A program made the translations under genes and the position numbers. Below, one piece after another: positions 12,531 through 27,477 of a DNA stretch of 64,000 bases (positions within the stretch are counted from its first letter, which is position 1; every line of letters starts with the position of its first letter). The notes below the pieces were generated by a model. The model made no database searches, was not told where the DNA came from, and saw only the letters and a program-made list of their open reading frames with translations. Source of the DNA: Zonotrichia leucophrys gambelii (Eukaryota; Chordata; Aves; Passeriformes; Passerellidae). The DNA is taken from positions 17,486,599-17,550,598 of the forward strand of contig NC_088177.1 of NCBI RefSeq assembly GCF_028769735.1. The letters run 5' to 3'.

Positions 12531-15500
12531 TTTTTTTAAGTCACACTCAGTTATCTGCACTGCCGGCTATCGGTGTCATCAGCCGTGAGTATGAGCCAGC
12601 CTTCACCGGCCCCTCCGTGCCAATTACCCGTCTGTTTCAAAGCAGTGGAGTGCCGACAGCTCTACATTCCCGACTTTTCGGCAATTTCACTTCTGCTTTG
12701 TCCATCGCAATGAATTCAGGATTGTTTTCATAGGAAAACGTGCTTACAAAAAAACCCACAAATGAAATAAAAACTTAAAATGCATTAATATGCACAAAAC
12801 ACAGTAATCTAGAGGAAGAGAGATGTGAAACACTGCAGAATCACAGCCCAACAAAAACACGGTAATATTGGTAGCAGGAAAAAATGGACATATTCTTACA
12901 CGATCAAGGTTATGATTATTATTATCAGACAACACCTCATGCTTTGTTTTCTAAATCATAATAAGATGAAATCTTCCCAAGGAGCAAGGAGCATGCATGG
13001 GTTTCTGTAGACACGGTTTCTTCCGAATAACCAAATGGCAACTATGTTAAATTAATGCATGTCAAAATAAAAAGTAAATACAGTGCATTCTCAAAGCCCT
13101 GGGCTCCAAATCCTTTCTGTAGTGAAGCCCATGGCACTGTGGGCTTGGGCTTCAGTAGAAGGAGGGAATTTACTCTTCAGCCCTTCTGTACCGGAGGAGC
13201 TGCTCCAGATAGGAGTGTACGCAGCTGTATTCCAAAGTAGGTCAACTATAAAAGTCACTGGCACTCTTCCATCTACCTGAAGCTTTAAAACTTTGGTTTG
13301 TTTCTTTTCTGTGACTTGCACACCTTTTGGCACACTGGTCCAAAGTACTTTAAAAAAGCTTAAAGTGCAGATGGTCAGTGTGCAAATGATTGGTTTTATA
13401 CAAATTTTCCCTCATTCCTTATACTGAGGAATGTACTACTGTGATGTGCAATGCAATAGAAGATTGGATTTACATTAAAGGATCAGATTTGGATGATCAT
13501 ATATAGGTTAGTGTTTATTTGGACACTGTAGACACATCACTCTTTTCAGCAGTACCTTGGCTTAGCTCCAGTAATGTAACATTATTTCACTTCCTGAAAC
13601 TAGATGAAAATAGGAAAAAAAAAAGTGCAGTGCCAAGAGTTTCATAACATTTATGATTATTTGTGCTTTGTTTTTGGTTATCATGACATTTTTTTTGATG
13701 TTAAGATAAGAAACCCAGAAGATGAAAACCTTTAGCTAATGAATTATTCTCAGTGGATTTGCAAGCTGTTAAAGCCCTCTGTGACTGTATGACACAAGTG
13801 AAGACTTCCCATAAGTTAAGCCTTTTCATCTGTCAAATTAAAAAGTACAGAAATCCAATGCATTGGATTTTCGGGTTTCTCTCCCTCAAATGAATACTGG
13901 AAATGTTCTTGTCCACTAGGCAAAAAGGTTAATTCATATGAATCCTCTTGACTTCCCCCAAACATAAATGGCTGGGATCACAATAGTAAAATCTGATGTA
14001 CTTGTAGAAATTCAGCACTACTGCTTTCCTATGGTTACAACATGTTGATTTCTATGCATGCTTTCCTGACATATTCCCATTATATGTGATGCTACATGCA
14101 CAGTCCTTTATTAACAGTTCCCATGTCTTTGGGGTGAGTTAGGATTCTTTCCTGTTTTCCTCAGATGTAACTCTGGCTGCACCTGAATAGAGCAGGGTGC
14201 ACACTAGAAAATAAACACATTCCACAGAGAAATTGCTACTTCAGTCTTCATGGGGACTCACACACTGTGCAAGCAAGAGTATAACTTTTCAGAGCCCTGC
14301 ACTGAGGCAATGGGCAGTTTACCTTCAACAGACTCAAAACCACAGGAAACCAGCCTGCTTTTCTGGAGCAGATGTCTTTTCTCCTATTTCCAACAACTAT
14401 TGCTCTCCCCCAGCCCTCCCTGATCCCCCTTATCTCTCCTTTGCCAAAACGTTCATGTGAAAAAAACAGAAACTCCCACTGCCTTCTCTAACATTCTGTA
14501 ACAGAGATGGGCAGTGCACAACACATGGCAATACCTTTCCAGACTGACAAATGCCTTTTCAAAGTTAAGTTACAATACATTTGAGGCAAAGCTACTACAG
14601 GGTGAAAGTTGGAAAAATTATAATTGCTCTCACCTGGAGATGAGGACATAAAAATAGCTGAAGTAGTACTAGAATGTGAAAGCTTCCAAAGTGTTATGTC
14701 CTTGGTATAAGTTTCACTGAAGAAAAAACAATTTTCAGTCAGCCTCAAAAATTATTTAGTAATGAAAATGCAAAATGCTATTGTCTGTAGAAACCTTTTA
14801 CTCTAATGATAAATTAGACATCCAAAATTTCTAATGTCCTTAATATCCTGACAAGAAGCTATGACATACTGACAAAAGGATGCACACCTTGCAACATTTT
14901 CAGCTGCTCTAACCTTAGACATCAGTAACTTAACAAAAGAGGACATATAATTAATGTAATTCATAAGAAATTAATATTAAAAAGAAATTTTGCTTAGCAC
15001 TATTAATTACCTTCACACAAATACTAAGGAGACAAGTACAAAAAAGCAAAATATAACCTTTTGGCAAACCATGTAAAAAGAAAATAAAATTATATATCAG
15101 TATTTCCCATCTGCCTTCTTTTTCATTTCCTTATCATTTAGAAGAAACAAAAAGGACTTGATGAATCATTACTGAAGGTCACCATTTACTACCATGGGAT
15201 CAGCAGCAGGCTATGAAAAACACATCCTTTGAAGGGATAACTTTGCCTATACCACAGCAAGAAGTGTTAAAAGACAAAGAACACTCTTCTGTATTACACA
15301 AAGATATTTTCTCAGCTAATCAGCTCTTTACAAGGCAATGGGCCAAGCTGAATGTCCAAAATATAAGCTTCTTTGCCATGGCTATTAAAAAGCAAAACAT
15401 GAAAAGGCTTAAAGGATCAACCAGAAAAACATTTGGGTGAGATGAAAATGTAATCTTTCACAAGATTTCTGGACAGATAACTGTTCAGCAGGTGAAAGTA

Positions 15501-17179
15501 TTAATTGAAAGAATCAGCCTAGGTGCCAAAATCTGCAGGACATATTACTTGACCTGTCCCACCTCTTTAGTGCTGCACAAGAGACTTAATGAGAGTAAAA
15601 ACCATTTCCAGCTCCCCAGCAGGTTTTCTGTAATATGAAAGAGTCCCTGAGTGACTGTGGGGTGGTCCAGCCCCTGGGAGGCCACACTCCCCTACAATCT
15701 GAGCAGAGAGAGGGGAGAGCCCTGGGAGGGAAAGCATTGCTGGGGTTTGCTCCTGCCACCTGCAGCTGGTCCATGAGCCCTCCAGAGCTGCTGCCATCTG
15801 GAACTGTCAGTGCCAGGGCAGGCATTCATCCAGCCAGGGACTCAAGGGGCTCCACAGGAGCTCCCCCCTCCTCTGGAATACAGGGAGGGAACCCACTGCA
15901 CCAGGCCACCATCTGGGCTAATCTGGTTAGAGCTCAAATCTGCAGTCCCCAGTCCAGCAAAACCCCCATGGGTACCTTTGAGCACTTACCTGAGTTGGTC
16001 TTCTGGCCTTGGACTGAGAAAAATATTAATAGAGAGAGGAAAAAAACACATGGCTGACTTTTGATTTAGAAACATCTAAACCTTTCATGGAAAGTGTATT
16101 AATTGCCAATATTAAAGCAATATACTACCAATGGCAATTTATTAAATTATTGGAATAGTTCTTGAGTACAGAAATGAAATCTGGTGCAGTTCCTAATGCT
16201 TCCAAATAGTTACTGAAATGTGCATAAAGATCACCGAATTGGAGTTGAAATCATGATGATAAAAGCAATTGTCAGTTTCTGTTGGCACTTGCAGAGATTT
16301 AATTTTAGAACTGTACCCTCAGGCAAGTAATATAGCATTAGACCCATAGACACTGCATCAAAAAATAATACTGAAATGTCACTTGTAAAACACACTTTCA
16401 TGATCTTGCTATTTGACTTATAAATGTGTCAGTCAGACCTGCAGAGAAAGCCTCCAGTGAGGTAATACCAATGGATCATGCTTTTGTAAAATTAGAAATG
16501 TTCCATAACTGAAGAAAATGACTGCATTGTTTCTTTACAATATTCTTGCTGAAGCAAGTAAATAGAGTCTGTGGGGAAACAGTCCAACATCATGAGAGAA
16601 ATGACATAAAGACTGTGAAGGCATCAAGACATTAGTGAGGCTGAAAAGAGAATCACAAATCTGTATCAGAACCCCAGGGAATTTAAAGATCTGTACTGAC
16701 AGTAATGGAACAATCCTTGGTTTTACCCAGTGGAGGGAGAGCAGAAAAGGCTCGAGCATGTGGCACAGAGCTGCCACATCACTGATATCACTAAGACTCA
16801 AATCTCAGAATATTTATCTGGTGGCCCTCTTCATGTTTGTTTACACCTCTAGACATGGTTATTTGAATTACACATTTAGTCAGTAATTTGACTAAAATCT
16901 TCAAATTATCTCTTTAGGAATCTCAATGCTTACCACACCAGCAACACTTACATGTAAACACACTTGGTAAGCAAATACAGCAGATAGTAGGTGAGCAAGC
17001 TACCCTGGCAATGAATTCTCTTTAAATGATTGGAAGGAAGCAGTAACATCTTTGGCAACTAAGCAGCAGGTTACCCTAGTGACATTAATTCCTTCTGCAT
17101 CCCACATAGGATTGAATGTGGAATTAGCAGAGCTTGAAAATGCCCCTGCAGCTCAGGCAGAAATAATTTACTTCTTACT

Positions 17180-17206
17180 GTAAATTGAGGCTTCTCTTCA
17201 ATTTAC
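17180..17206. repeat. 9-bp inverted repeat
   Basis: Arms GTAAATTGA (17180-17188) and TCAATTTAC (17198-17206), in a stretch that looks less repetitive than its surroundings. Confidence 0.7.
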
Positions 17207-18143
17207 GCTTGAGCTTCAATGCCCTTTATCAGACAGGGTAGCATGAATATACATTTCACTAACAGCCGTGATCAGCAATGGAAACTCAGCTTATCATGGA
17301 CTGAGAGAACTATCAAACGCTTGAGCCACATTCATCCTGCCACAGAACAAATAAACATTAATGCCAGAAAAATAAAGCCACTCTGAAAGCCTGAGGAATC
17401 AACAAAGAAGCTTTTTGCCTGTGCCTAATCCAGCTAAACCTTCTTATAGTCCCATTCAAAACAGACACTTGACATGATTTCCATCCACAATAGCTCTCTT
17501 ACACATTCTATCCTTTTCCATTTATGAAAAGACTAAGTTTATATTTAAGAGTCCACACAGTCATCTAAAGCACAGATGCTGAAACTATTATTTTGGCTAA
17601 GAGTTCAATTCAGAATGGTGAAAATTAATAGGGCTTTACCTTCCCAAACACTTTTGTCGTATCAAGAGAGAAGACATTTATTCAGTGGATGTAAAATATA
17701 CAAATGATGGTGCCTTTAAAGCCAGCATTCAGCCAGATCTCTGTGTAGAAGTGTCACCATACCATATCCAGCACAATTACAAAAATAACCACCAAATCCT
17801 AATGGCCACAAATATAATCTCACTCCCTGCTCAGGCTCAAAGTGAAAGGAAGAGCTTGATTTTTTATATTTTTACCATGTTCTTACTGCAAGGTGTTATA
17901 CAACTCCAGTGTTAGTTTCCACCAGACATTTTTTCCTTGGTATCACATGGAAAAAAACAGCAGTGGCCAACTATCAGTTTGCAATAATGGAAGCATTAAT
18001 TCCACAAGAATATATATGTAAGTTGCTCTATTTATTTAATGAAGTGTAAGCTACCTGACCACCTTGAAACGTGAACAATATCTAAAAATAAAGACTCCAA
18101 ACTGAAGCCACAATGGCACACATTACCATGCCACAAAATATGA

Positions 18144-18210
18144 GGCAGGGGGCTGGAACTGGATGATCTCTAAAGTTCTTTCCAACCCAGGCCATTCTAA
18201 GATCCTGTGA
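18144..18210 (+). mobile_element. CR1 LINE 3' end fragment
   Basis: CR1 tail with GGAACTGGATGATCTCTAAA, TTCCAACCCAGGCCATTCT and the terminal GATCCTGTGA octamer remnant. Confidence 0.8.
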
Positions 18211-21200
18211 CTGTGCTTTAGATTAACCATGTGCCTAAATTCAAATACAAACTTAACTCCTTAACTGAAAAGGGACAAATTTGGATATGCACCTCAAGTT
18301 AAGCCAAACATCAACAAGTACAACCATTGCATGAAATCACATTCAAATTCACAAATTGCTCAGGAGAAGTGTATGATGACAGAGAAGAATTGACAGTAGC
18401 CAAGAAGATTAGAAGAAGTAACAATATTTGAATTCTTCACACTAAAAAAGAACAACAAAGTATTTGGGTACACAGAATAAATAAAAACAGGGTATAAGAA
18501 ATGAGGCCCAAATAAGAACCCCAGAGTGATGAACAGTACAGGTTGAGCTTTCTACCCAAATGTCTGTCTGGCTGTGTTAGCTGTAGAAAAGAGAAGGGGT
18601 GTACACTGCTCAATACTGCTGAATGTGAACTCTTGTTCATATCATCTCCGTACTGGAAACTAAATATGGAGTCCTGAAGATGCTTTGGAAGAGCAGAGCC
18701 AAGGACACAATCCTTGAAACATTACAAGCTCAAAGGACAGGAAAAAATAGGTAGAAAAGACTTGTCTGGAGTATGGCTGCAGAAGTTCTCTAAAAACTTT
18801 CGCAGGGAGAAAACAAATTTCTACATGCATTTACAGATTTATATGCTCTGATAAGCAGATGACACACTGCTTAGGACATCTGGAGTGCAGCTGGAACACA
18901 TCAGAGTCACTCTTATCCTGGCAGAGTTGGATCAGGAATACCTGTCAGTTTTCAGCTAAGCTCACATCACTGTATTAGGCAACCATTTAAATTCCATGCT
19001 TGGCTTTGGGCTGGTATATGATTTCAGAGCAGGAATCACGTGGCAGTCATTCCAGGAGGACAGAAACCACATAGAAGTGTTCCTCTCACTGAGGAATGTG
19101 GGTTTGTTTTTATAGCAACATTACTAAGTTGAGGTAGGCAGCACAAATGTTCTACAGTTGTGTCTTTGCCTACTTTGCTTTATATAAAAACCAAAATGTT
19201 TTCTGTCTTCCTTATTTTGTGGTACAATTCACAGAACAAAGAATTTTGCCATGTCAACACCCTGCTGCTGGTTTTGGTTGATAGATGGAAGCCTTAGTTT
19301 TGTGTTTTACTACAACAGTTGTTTTACAAGGCAACTTTTGAGACTGCTTATACTCCATTTTACAAACTTTATAATAAAGACTGTGTATTATGAAACTTGG
19401 GTTTACATGTTGAAAAGCTGAAAGTATGGACATAACACTCCACCTGACAGATATCCAGATTTCCAGAGTGAGGGTTTGCCTGCAGACAGACTGACTGCAT
19501 CACCACTTGCAGCCTACAGGAGCTGTTCTCCACTGCCTGATATCTTGTATGAAACACCAGCTCCCAGATTTAATGAAGTCTGAGTGTGTGGTACAGATCA
19601 TAAATACAGATTTCAAAAGCATGACTCCAGAGATTGCTTTCAGTATTCTATGAACAATCCTGCAGCTATGGAGTGCAGTCCACAACACAAAAACATACCT
19701 CACTCTAAGGGCTCTGGTTCAGGAGACAAAGATGCCATTACTTAACAGCTCAGACTGGAGATGATGTGAGTTGGACTAATGTGACCAGATTACTGCAAGG
19801 TGAGTACTCTGCAAGGTGGATATTTGCACCTGCATTTTACCAGTGAATAGGAAAAAATGCTCTAAATTCTGCCAAGTCTGTTCTAATTAGATTTGAATAG
19901 CACACTTAATTCTAAATTAACACATCTCGATGAGCATGAGTGGAATTAATTTCCTAGCAAAAAGCTGAATGTAGCAGGAAAAATAAAAGGTAAAGGTTAC
20001 TTAGCTTAGCCTAGTTGGCTAATTCAGGTACTCTACTATTATCAAAGGTGCCTGAATAACTTCAGTGGAGTTCTAGAATATCTTACTGCAAAAAAGCATA
20101 ATCTCCACATAATATTCATATGAATAACAAATGCTATTTAGACATCAAGCTACTGCTTCCACACAAAGCTGTAACATTTCTTCCCCAAAAGCGGGTATGA
20201 CATAATGAGAAAAACAAAATACTCCAGATAATGTAACTATTTAAAAACCACTGTGATTACAACTTGATGTATTTTGGACAACACCATTACTGTGCATTTG
20301 TTAAACCTCTTAATTTGCCTCAAAGTGTACCTGATTTGGAGAAGCTTGCTGAAGCTTATATTTATTTAATGTATTAGGGCTGTTTTTTTCTGAGAAGTGC
20401 CAGGTTGACAAATGAATAGAAAGTGGCAGAAAAAGAAATACTGTTTCTCCCACAGCAAGCACACTAATGTAAAGCTTAAAAATTAAGCAGCAGCAGCACA
20501 TTTTTCCTCAGACCTTTGAGCTGGACCATATGGTTGACGCTCAATTAAGCAGAGATTTATCAGTCCCCAATTGGAATGTGTCCAGAACTCACTATTTTCT
20601 CAAATCTTTGAACCAGAGGACTAGAACTGAACAATTTTATTGACTCACACACGATACCCCACACTTTTAAATCTTTGAATTAAATTAGGAAAATGTAATG
20701 TATTTTTGGCAGGGGTATGCATTTCTAGATTTTAGGATTATAATATAGCAGTTCTATAAAAGCTACAAAACGACAGTTTGATGTTACAGCTTTAGCCAAG
20801 GCACATCTCACTACCATCAAAAAAGTGAGGTCCAAACTCTTATGAATTTTCTTCAAGCAGTCCCATCTCTTACTTTACATCTGCTTTAGCAGCCACCAAA
20901 CTGCACGGCAAAGAACGTTCTCTTCACTGAAATGACAGAATACCCACACAGTAAAAGTGTGTGTGGTTTCTTGCCAAGTTAGCAAACGGAATGGGTTCAC
21001 TGTGCAATCCAAGTGGCACAGGATCCCATGTGACAGACAGGTGATCCCATATTTGGGAACAGACAGCTAAGAAAAAAGTATGAAAATGGCTGTTTGAGAG
21101 CACAATGCTGTTATTTTGACTTCAAATCTAAATATTAACTCTCTTCTGCTCTCTGGACACTTGGCTTCTGCTTTCAGCTTTCTGCGTTTAAGCACATTTT

Positions 21201-22044
21201 CATCACACCCAAGTGCAGCACTAAATTTCCGAACAATAGACAAGTCCATGACTTCAAATCTAAAAGTGTTAAGAATGGATTGAGAAATAAGAACTTTCAA
21301 ATGAACCCAGTCAGAATTTCATCTAAGTGAGTATCGGAAAGAATATTAAGATCTGGAACATAAAATGGCACAGCTGCATAGGAAAAGATGTAATTTTTTC
21401 ATTCAAGATGTATATTTCATTCATTTGATAATGAATGAATGAAAATGAGTGTAAAAACCAGATACAATATTACACTGAATTAGGTCATTATTTTTTTCCC
21501 ATCAGATTATTGGAGGCCATAGAAATGTCACAAGAAAGTTGTTTACAGTAAAAGTCCTAACTCAAAATTTGGCAATAATGAAGTCAGTCAAACATAAAGC
21601 TGTTACGTTGAATTGTAAAAGCTTAATTTTAAATTCCATGTGAGACTCTGTGGTTAAATTCTGATTTTATAGACAGATGGTAGGGTTTTTTCTTTGCTTG
21701 TTTATAATAAATGTACTTGAGTGCATCTATTCAATTCACTGAAAAAAGAGCTGCAAATATAATTTGCAGTATTCTAAACCACAAGGCTTAATTCCTTTGC
21801 AATTGCCATTTCAAATGTAGCAGCCGATTCCACTGTCACTATTGCTACAAAGGCATTAACCTTTCCCTGGTGATTTTTTATGATGGGGGAAAAATATTAT
21901 TGAAGGCTTCAATAAGTTTTGAAGGATTTTGTTGATTTGTTTTTCCTATTTGTAAGTGTGACCTCATAATTGCAATTTTTCATCAAGGTTGGAGTATTCT
22001 GCTATAATAATGCTATAAGACATCTCTGTAGTCCTGCTTTTTTG

Positions 22045-22388
22045 TAGAATGGTTTCGACTGGAAGGGACATTAAAGATCATCTTGTTCCAAACTCTGCCA
22101 TGGGCAGGGACACCTTTCACTAGACCAGGGTGCTCAGAGCCTCATTCAACCTGGCCTTGAACATTTCCAGGGATGGGACAGCCACAGCTTCTCTGGACAA
22201 TGTGTTCCAGGGCCTCACCACCCTCACAGGAAAGATCCCTCCCCTAATATCTAATCTAAACCTACACTATCAGTTTGAAGCTATTCCCCCTTGTCCTGTT
22301 GCTACATGCTCTTGTAAAGTCTTTTTCCATGTTTCTTTGTAGGCTCCCTTCAGATATAGGGAGGCTGTAATTAAGTCACCCCTGAAAC
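22045..22388 (-). mobile_element. CR1 LINE 3' fragment
   Basis: Reverse-oriented CR1: ACTGGAAGGGACATTAAAGA at the tail, then CTGCCATGGGCAGGGACACC, and GGCCTTGAACATTTCCAGGG. It is a 5'-truncated copy, as usual for CR1. Confidence 0.92.
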
Positions 22389-25300
22389 CACATGGAATGG
22401 TAAATAACTTCTAATATAGTGAGTATAAAGGTGGAATGAAGAACATTATTAAAACTAGCTTCCACTGTAAATTACTAGCAGCACTATAGAAAAAAAAGGT
22501 ATATTTACAGGTGTTCACAAAGAACCACATTGGTGCATTGCAAATCATGGCTGTTCTACTTTCATCATTTTTCCCATGTGCCCCACCAAACCCTTTGATC
22601 AGGGAAGATGCTCTTCCTTGATTTGACAGATTAATGCAAACTTTATTACCTTAACAGAGGGACTCTGTTATAAAATAAAACTTGCCTGTGCTTTGGCATT
22701 GAGGGTTTTTGCCATAATTATTTTACATAGAGTATAGGTCAATAAAGAAGCTTCAATTACCTGGGCAAAACACTGCCTTTCTACATTAGTAAGGCTGTAG
22801 GAGATGGACAGGATCCCTAGCTGTGTGCATGTCCAGGGGCAAATGAAGAGATAACTGATTTATCTGGAGTTACTCACAAAGCAGCACCTTAGCTGGTACC
22901 CAAAACTTCAGCTATCAGATTCTCAGCTAGAACACTCTGTTCTTTCTTCAGTCTGTTTGTACTCTGTGTGTTCAGATCTTCCATTTTTGTTGTTGTTGTT
23001 TGGAAAGTATTGGAAGGAATAGAGAGAGTTCATCTAGAACATTTTTTCCAAACCCTTTTTAGTATCCAAGGACCAGATAGTGCTTCAGGAAAAAAAAATC
23101 TGTGGAAAATGTTGTACTCTTTTTCTTGGTAGGAAGGCATGTGATAAATATTTAGCATTTAGGCAACCAAAGTTTATGAATTTAGATGTTACCATAGGTA
23201 TCATTTTAATTTTATATATCTATTAAAAATATCATAATAATATGGCCTAATTTCTAACTTAGCCTGTCAAAAGTCAATGGCATACAGCTTCTAACTCACA
23301 TGAAAATCTATGATGTTTGTGATGGGGACACCATCTCTTCTTTAGGATGCTCCCATGGTCTGCGGGCTTTTGATTTACTCGTATCAATCTAGTCCATCCT
23401 TCTGCCCTACAGCAAAATTAATTATGACAGAATCACTTCTGAGACATTTGACACAGGACATCAGAGCACATGGTCAGAACTCTGGCTACAAATTCTATAA
23501 AGAAAAATTATTACCTTGAAAATGCAGATTGTAGCCCATTATACATTTTTGGTGTACATAGCTATGAATTCTGATTACAAAATATTATGGACAAAAAAAC
23601 CTGTTCTTATAAGCTCAGCCAGTAAATACTACAGACTTCAGCAAGAGTCAATGTTTTATTCAGCCTAATTTTCCTCTGATTCAGTGACTTTGACCATATA
23701 GGTAAGAATCTGTGTTCATTGTGTCCTGCACCTTACCAGTTACTAAAAGATGTCCCAAAACTCTAATAGATTTTTAATGGTCTGACACTGCCCTGTTGTG
23801 CATTCTGTCCAAAACCAAACCAACCTTTTTAAGTGTCAGGAAAAGCCCCTTACAAAGACCCCAGTGCTACTGTACATATCTGTCTTTTTAAAAAAAGCCA
23901 GGAGAAAAACATCAAACTCCATGTGGTGTCAGCAGGCTGACAAAGGTAAATGTTAGCAGAAGGGTTTTAATGTTCTCTCTAAATAAGTACTGTTTATTCA
24001 TCAATACTCTTTGTTATGAGCTGGAACCAGGATATTGTCTGCAGTTTGACGTAGAGAGTTAAGAACATAAAATCTGTCAGCACATAAGAAAACAAGGTCA
24101 GGAGAGAGAAATAGTGTTTTATAAAGCAGTATTTAGGGCAACTGCATTTTAACATAATTAAGTAATGCACCATTGGAAGTAAAGCAAACCCTGCATTGTT
24201 TGTAAATGCAGTTAAGCCTTTTAGTCAGAACGTCACCTTTTCAACAAAAAAGCCTTGTTCAATAAAAATGACAGCCAATAGATAAAAATAAAATAATTAA
24301 TAACAGAGTATTGCTTAGAAAGATTGACCGTAGGATGTCCAAAATAATAAGCATTATTATTTGTATTATATATGTTTTGCTGAATGTTTAAGTTTTGAAT
24401 ATAAATCAAGCTCTGCTACTCAGTGTAACTCAACATGTTAGCTACATTATTACCTGTTACTGCTGGAAATTGTTTAAAGAGACACCAGACTGGATTCTCT
24501 GTATGGAACTGGTATTTTGCACTGCACTCCTGTGTGCTCCACTAGACCCCAGTGTAAAATGGATGCTAACAATGGAGGCCATGCTCCTCCTGGTACTCCC
24601 TGCTGCTGACATAAATCCAGGCTCAAATCCCCAGTCCTGTGGTTCCGTCCCCACAGGTCCACCATAATTTGAAGTAGATAAATGACACATTCCCTCCCGC
24701 AAACAAAATAATTCTGTACAAAGTGGAGCCAAGAATCTGAGGTGAAAAAAGGCTAAATGTAATCTCCTTTTATGCACACATCTGGTTTTACAGCACATCA
24801 GTCTGCAACTCCCAGGACAGGAGCCACACTCACCAAAGCCCTGCAGCAATCCCTGGTTATTCACACAAAAACTGCACAGCACTTCAAAGAGTGCAAAATG
24901 CAGGTTTAGTATATAATAAGGCAAAATCCCTCCCAAAAATACAGGCTGGCTTTTGATTATATGCAAAAAGAAAATGTTCCTCTTAAGGGCTGCATAAACA
25001 AAGCCTGAACTCAAATATGAAATGTTAATTAAAATTTAATGTATCCTGTGTGGTGCCTTTGTTTGTTGTGCATGCCTGGTTTAAATCTGAGGCTGGTTAT
25101 CTCACTGACTAATGGGGCTCTCCTGCTCTGCCAGTCACTTGCTCTGAAGGAGAAGTCATTCTTCCAGTAAGCACAGCAGTCATTTACCTCGGCTATCACG
25201 TCAGTGTCCTACCCTTAGAGACTCTTCCCTTCAAAAATAGGCCAGCAGATACATTAAGCTTATGTGTCACTGGCATTAAGGCAAGAGGCAAACCCTTACT

Positions 25301-27463
25301 CAAAATGTAATTCTGTTTATGAAAAACACGTCAATACAATTTACAGCTTTCGATTTTTTTAATTTAAAAATAGGAAAAAATATTACCAGGAGTGTCGTTA
25401 TTGGTTTAACTGGAACTTGTGATATTACTCTGACTGGAGATTTTCAGAGCAGACAGGATAAGTAAAAATCACACAGGGTTCTGAAGAGAAAATTTGCATT
25501 TGATACAATAAAAAAAAAAGCATTGTGGAGGAATGGGATAAACTAATTGAAGCAATGCTCAGAGAAAGAGTTACAGCAGTGACAGGGTAGTTGAGGCTCT
25601 GACTCCTACAAAGCACCTCCCTTTGCAGAATGCTAACCTGGACGGACAAACTGATCCCATTTAGCAGATTTCATTTATCCCACCTCTCAATTCAAACTTG
25701 CAAATTTCACCTACTGCTGCAGTATTCTTTCATGCCACCCAAGGAATCAAAGAATGGATATTTGTAATGGAGTTTGCTCTCTGATTTACCTTCATACCAG
25801 AGTGTTCTGCATAAGCAAGTAATTGAGTGAGATGAAAAGGATTCTAAAGACAAGCACTGCCACAGTGCTGGCAGCTCAGACTCCACCTTGAACAAAGACT
25901 TCAGTTCTACCTCAAAACAGTAGAAGAAACTCAAAGAAGATCAATGCAAGGAAAGCATTTTACCTATGCTGCAATAAAACTTTGTTAATGAATGACAGTT
26001 GCAGCACTTAATTATCTCCAAACACAGGGCAAATCTAAGCAGAAATTAAAAGACATTATCGGAATAGCAAAAAAAGCTATAGCTAAAAGAAATGCCATTG
26101 CAAACCTTATGTGAATTTTCTGATTTTGACATATAATTTACATGAAAGATTTACTTTGCTATGTGGGCTGCTGCACACATCACACAAGGCACAGGTGTAA
26201 GCAACAAAAGCAGACTTCTGTTCTTAACTACAAATGAAAACATTCTTCCATCCCATTTATCTTGCAACTTTGTACATTATTCCACCAGGAATAAATTTTA
26301 GTTGGCAGAGTATAGAGGAAATGTAGGCAAAAAAGAATGAAAGGAAAAAAAGTAGGTGAGTTGTCATTATAATGCACCTGCCCACACCATCTCCTGTTGC
26401 CATATAAACAACATTAAAAATGAAAGAAAATACTATTCTTAGATTATTTTGACTACTCTTGTGAAACTGTTGGACAGGATATTTGTAGCAGACAAGAACA
26501 TCTAATTGTTTAACTTCAACTTTCAACACTCATTCCTTTGATCCCAGTCATCCTAAAAGTTTCCCATGGGAAACATGCTACAGACATTTTGATGCACATG
26601 TTTTACCCCTACTTTTTTATACAAAATAACTCTTATCAGACTATACACCAACTTCTGAAAGTAAAATAACAAATGGGAACAAAAAGCTCAAATCAAGCAG
26701 TTCTCCTAATGCACCTTAAATGAGGAATAGCATTTGATCTGTTTGTTTCAAAATTTATCAGGTGCTGTCAGAATTAGCCATCTTTCTTTCAAATAGTGTT
26801 ACCCTACCCCAGCTCATGAAAGGATCTCTGAAATACAATTTCCATTTGACCCACATATCAGTTGCTCTTTTATGTTCTCACCTCCTATACACACACTATT
26901 CTAGTGCATAAAGCAGGTACCCCCACATGGTCATTATATCAAAATCCTCCCATTAATGACCAGCCTAACACAGTGCCAACAGTTATTGAGAAACTGTACA
27001 ATAAAAACAATGCTATTTATCCATCCCTCCTTTAGGTGAGAAACTTAAGAGTTACTTAATTTATCACTTTAATCTCCTTTCTCCCAAGTGATTTTTATAT
27101 TCCCTCACATCCTACATTTCTTCACAAGCCTCCTAGCAACATCCCCCAGGCAAACGCTTTCTGGAGCAAATTCTCAAGTGGAGCAATGACATCCTTATGT
27201 CAGCTGAGGATCTTTTTATTACATACACAGCACTGATCAAATGCACTGCTGCCCTGTCTGCAGTCACCCTCTGCTCAGAAAAGCTCCAACTCCTCCTCCA
27301 AAATAAACATTCATGCCAAAAGATCCTTAAATCAAAATAATTATATTCATCAGTAAAGTGCAAAAATTTCAGCATTAATGGAGAGCCACCAGCTGCAGTT
27401 GCACAAGTTATAAAATGCACCGTCACCATATTTAGAGGTCCTAATAAATATCTTTCCTCTCTG

Positions 27464-27477
27464 CTGCCATCTACTGA
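27464..27477 (-). promoter_or_regulatory. CTCF-like motif
   Basis: Minus-strand TCAGTAGATGGCAG fits the CTCF core CCASYAGRKGGCRS at 13 of 14 positions. Confidence 0.5.

Noticed and set aside
11488..12560. Several long open frames on both strands in the CpG island (up to 250 aa)
   Set aside because: Composition effect: few stops in GC-rich DNA, proteins are Ala/Gly/Pro/Arg-rich without motifs, and overlapping frames are all open at once.
15635..16057. 140-aa plus-strand open frame
   Set aside because: Another frame on the opposite strand is open too; no homology recognised; the sequence is merely GC-richer.
24457..25014. 185-aa minus-strand open frame
   Set aside because: No recognisable domain, no good splice or promoter context, and composition like the surrounding non-coding DNA.
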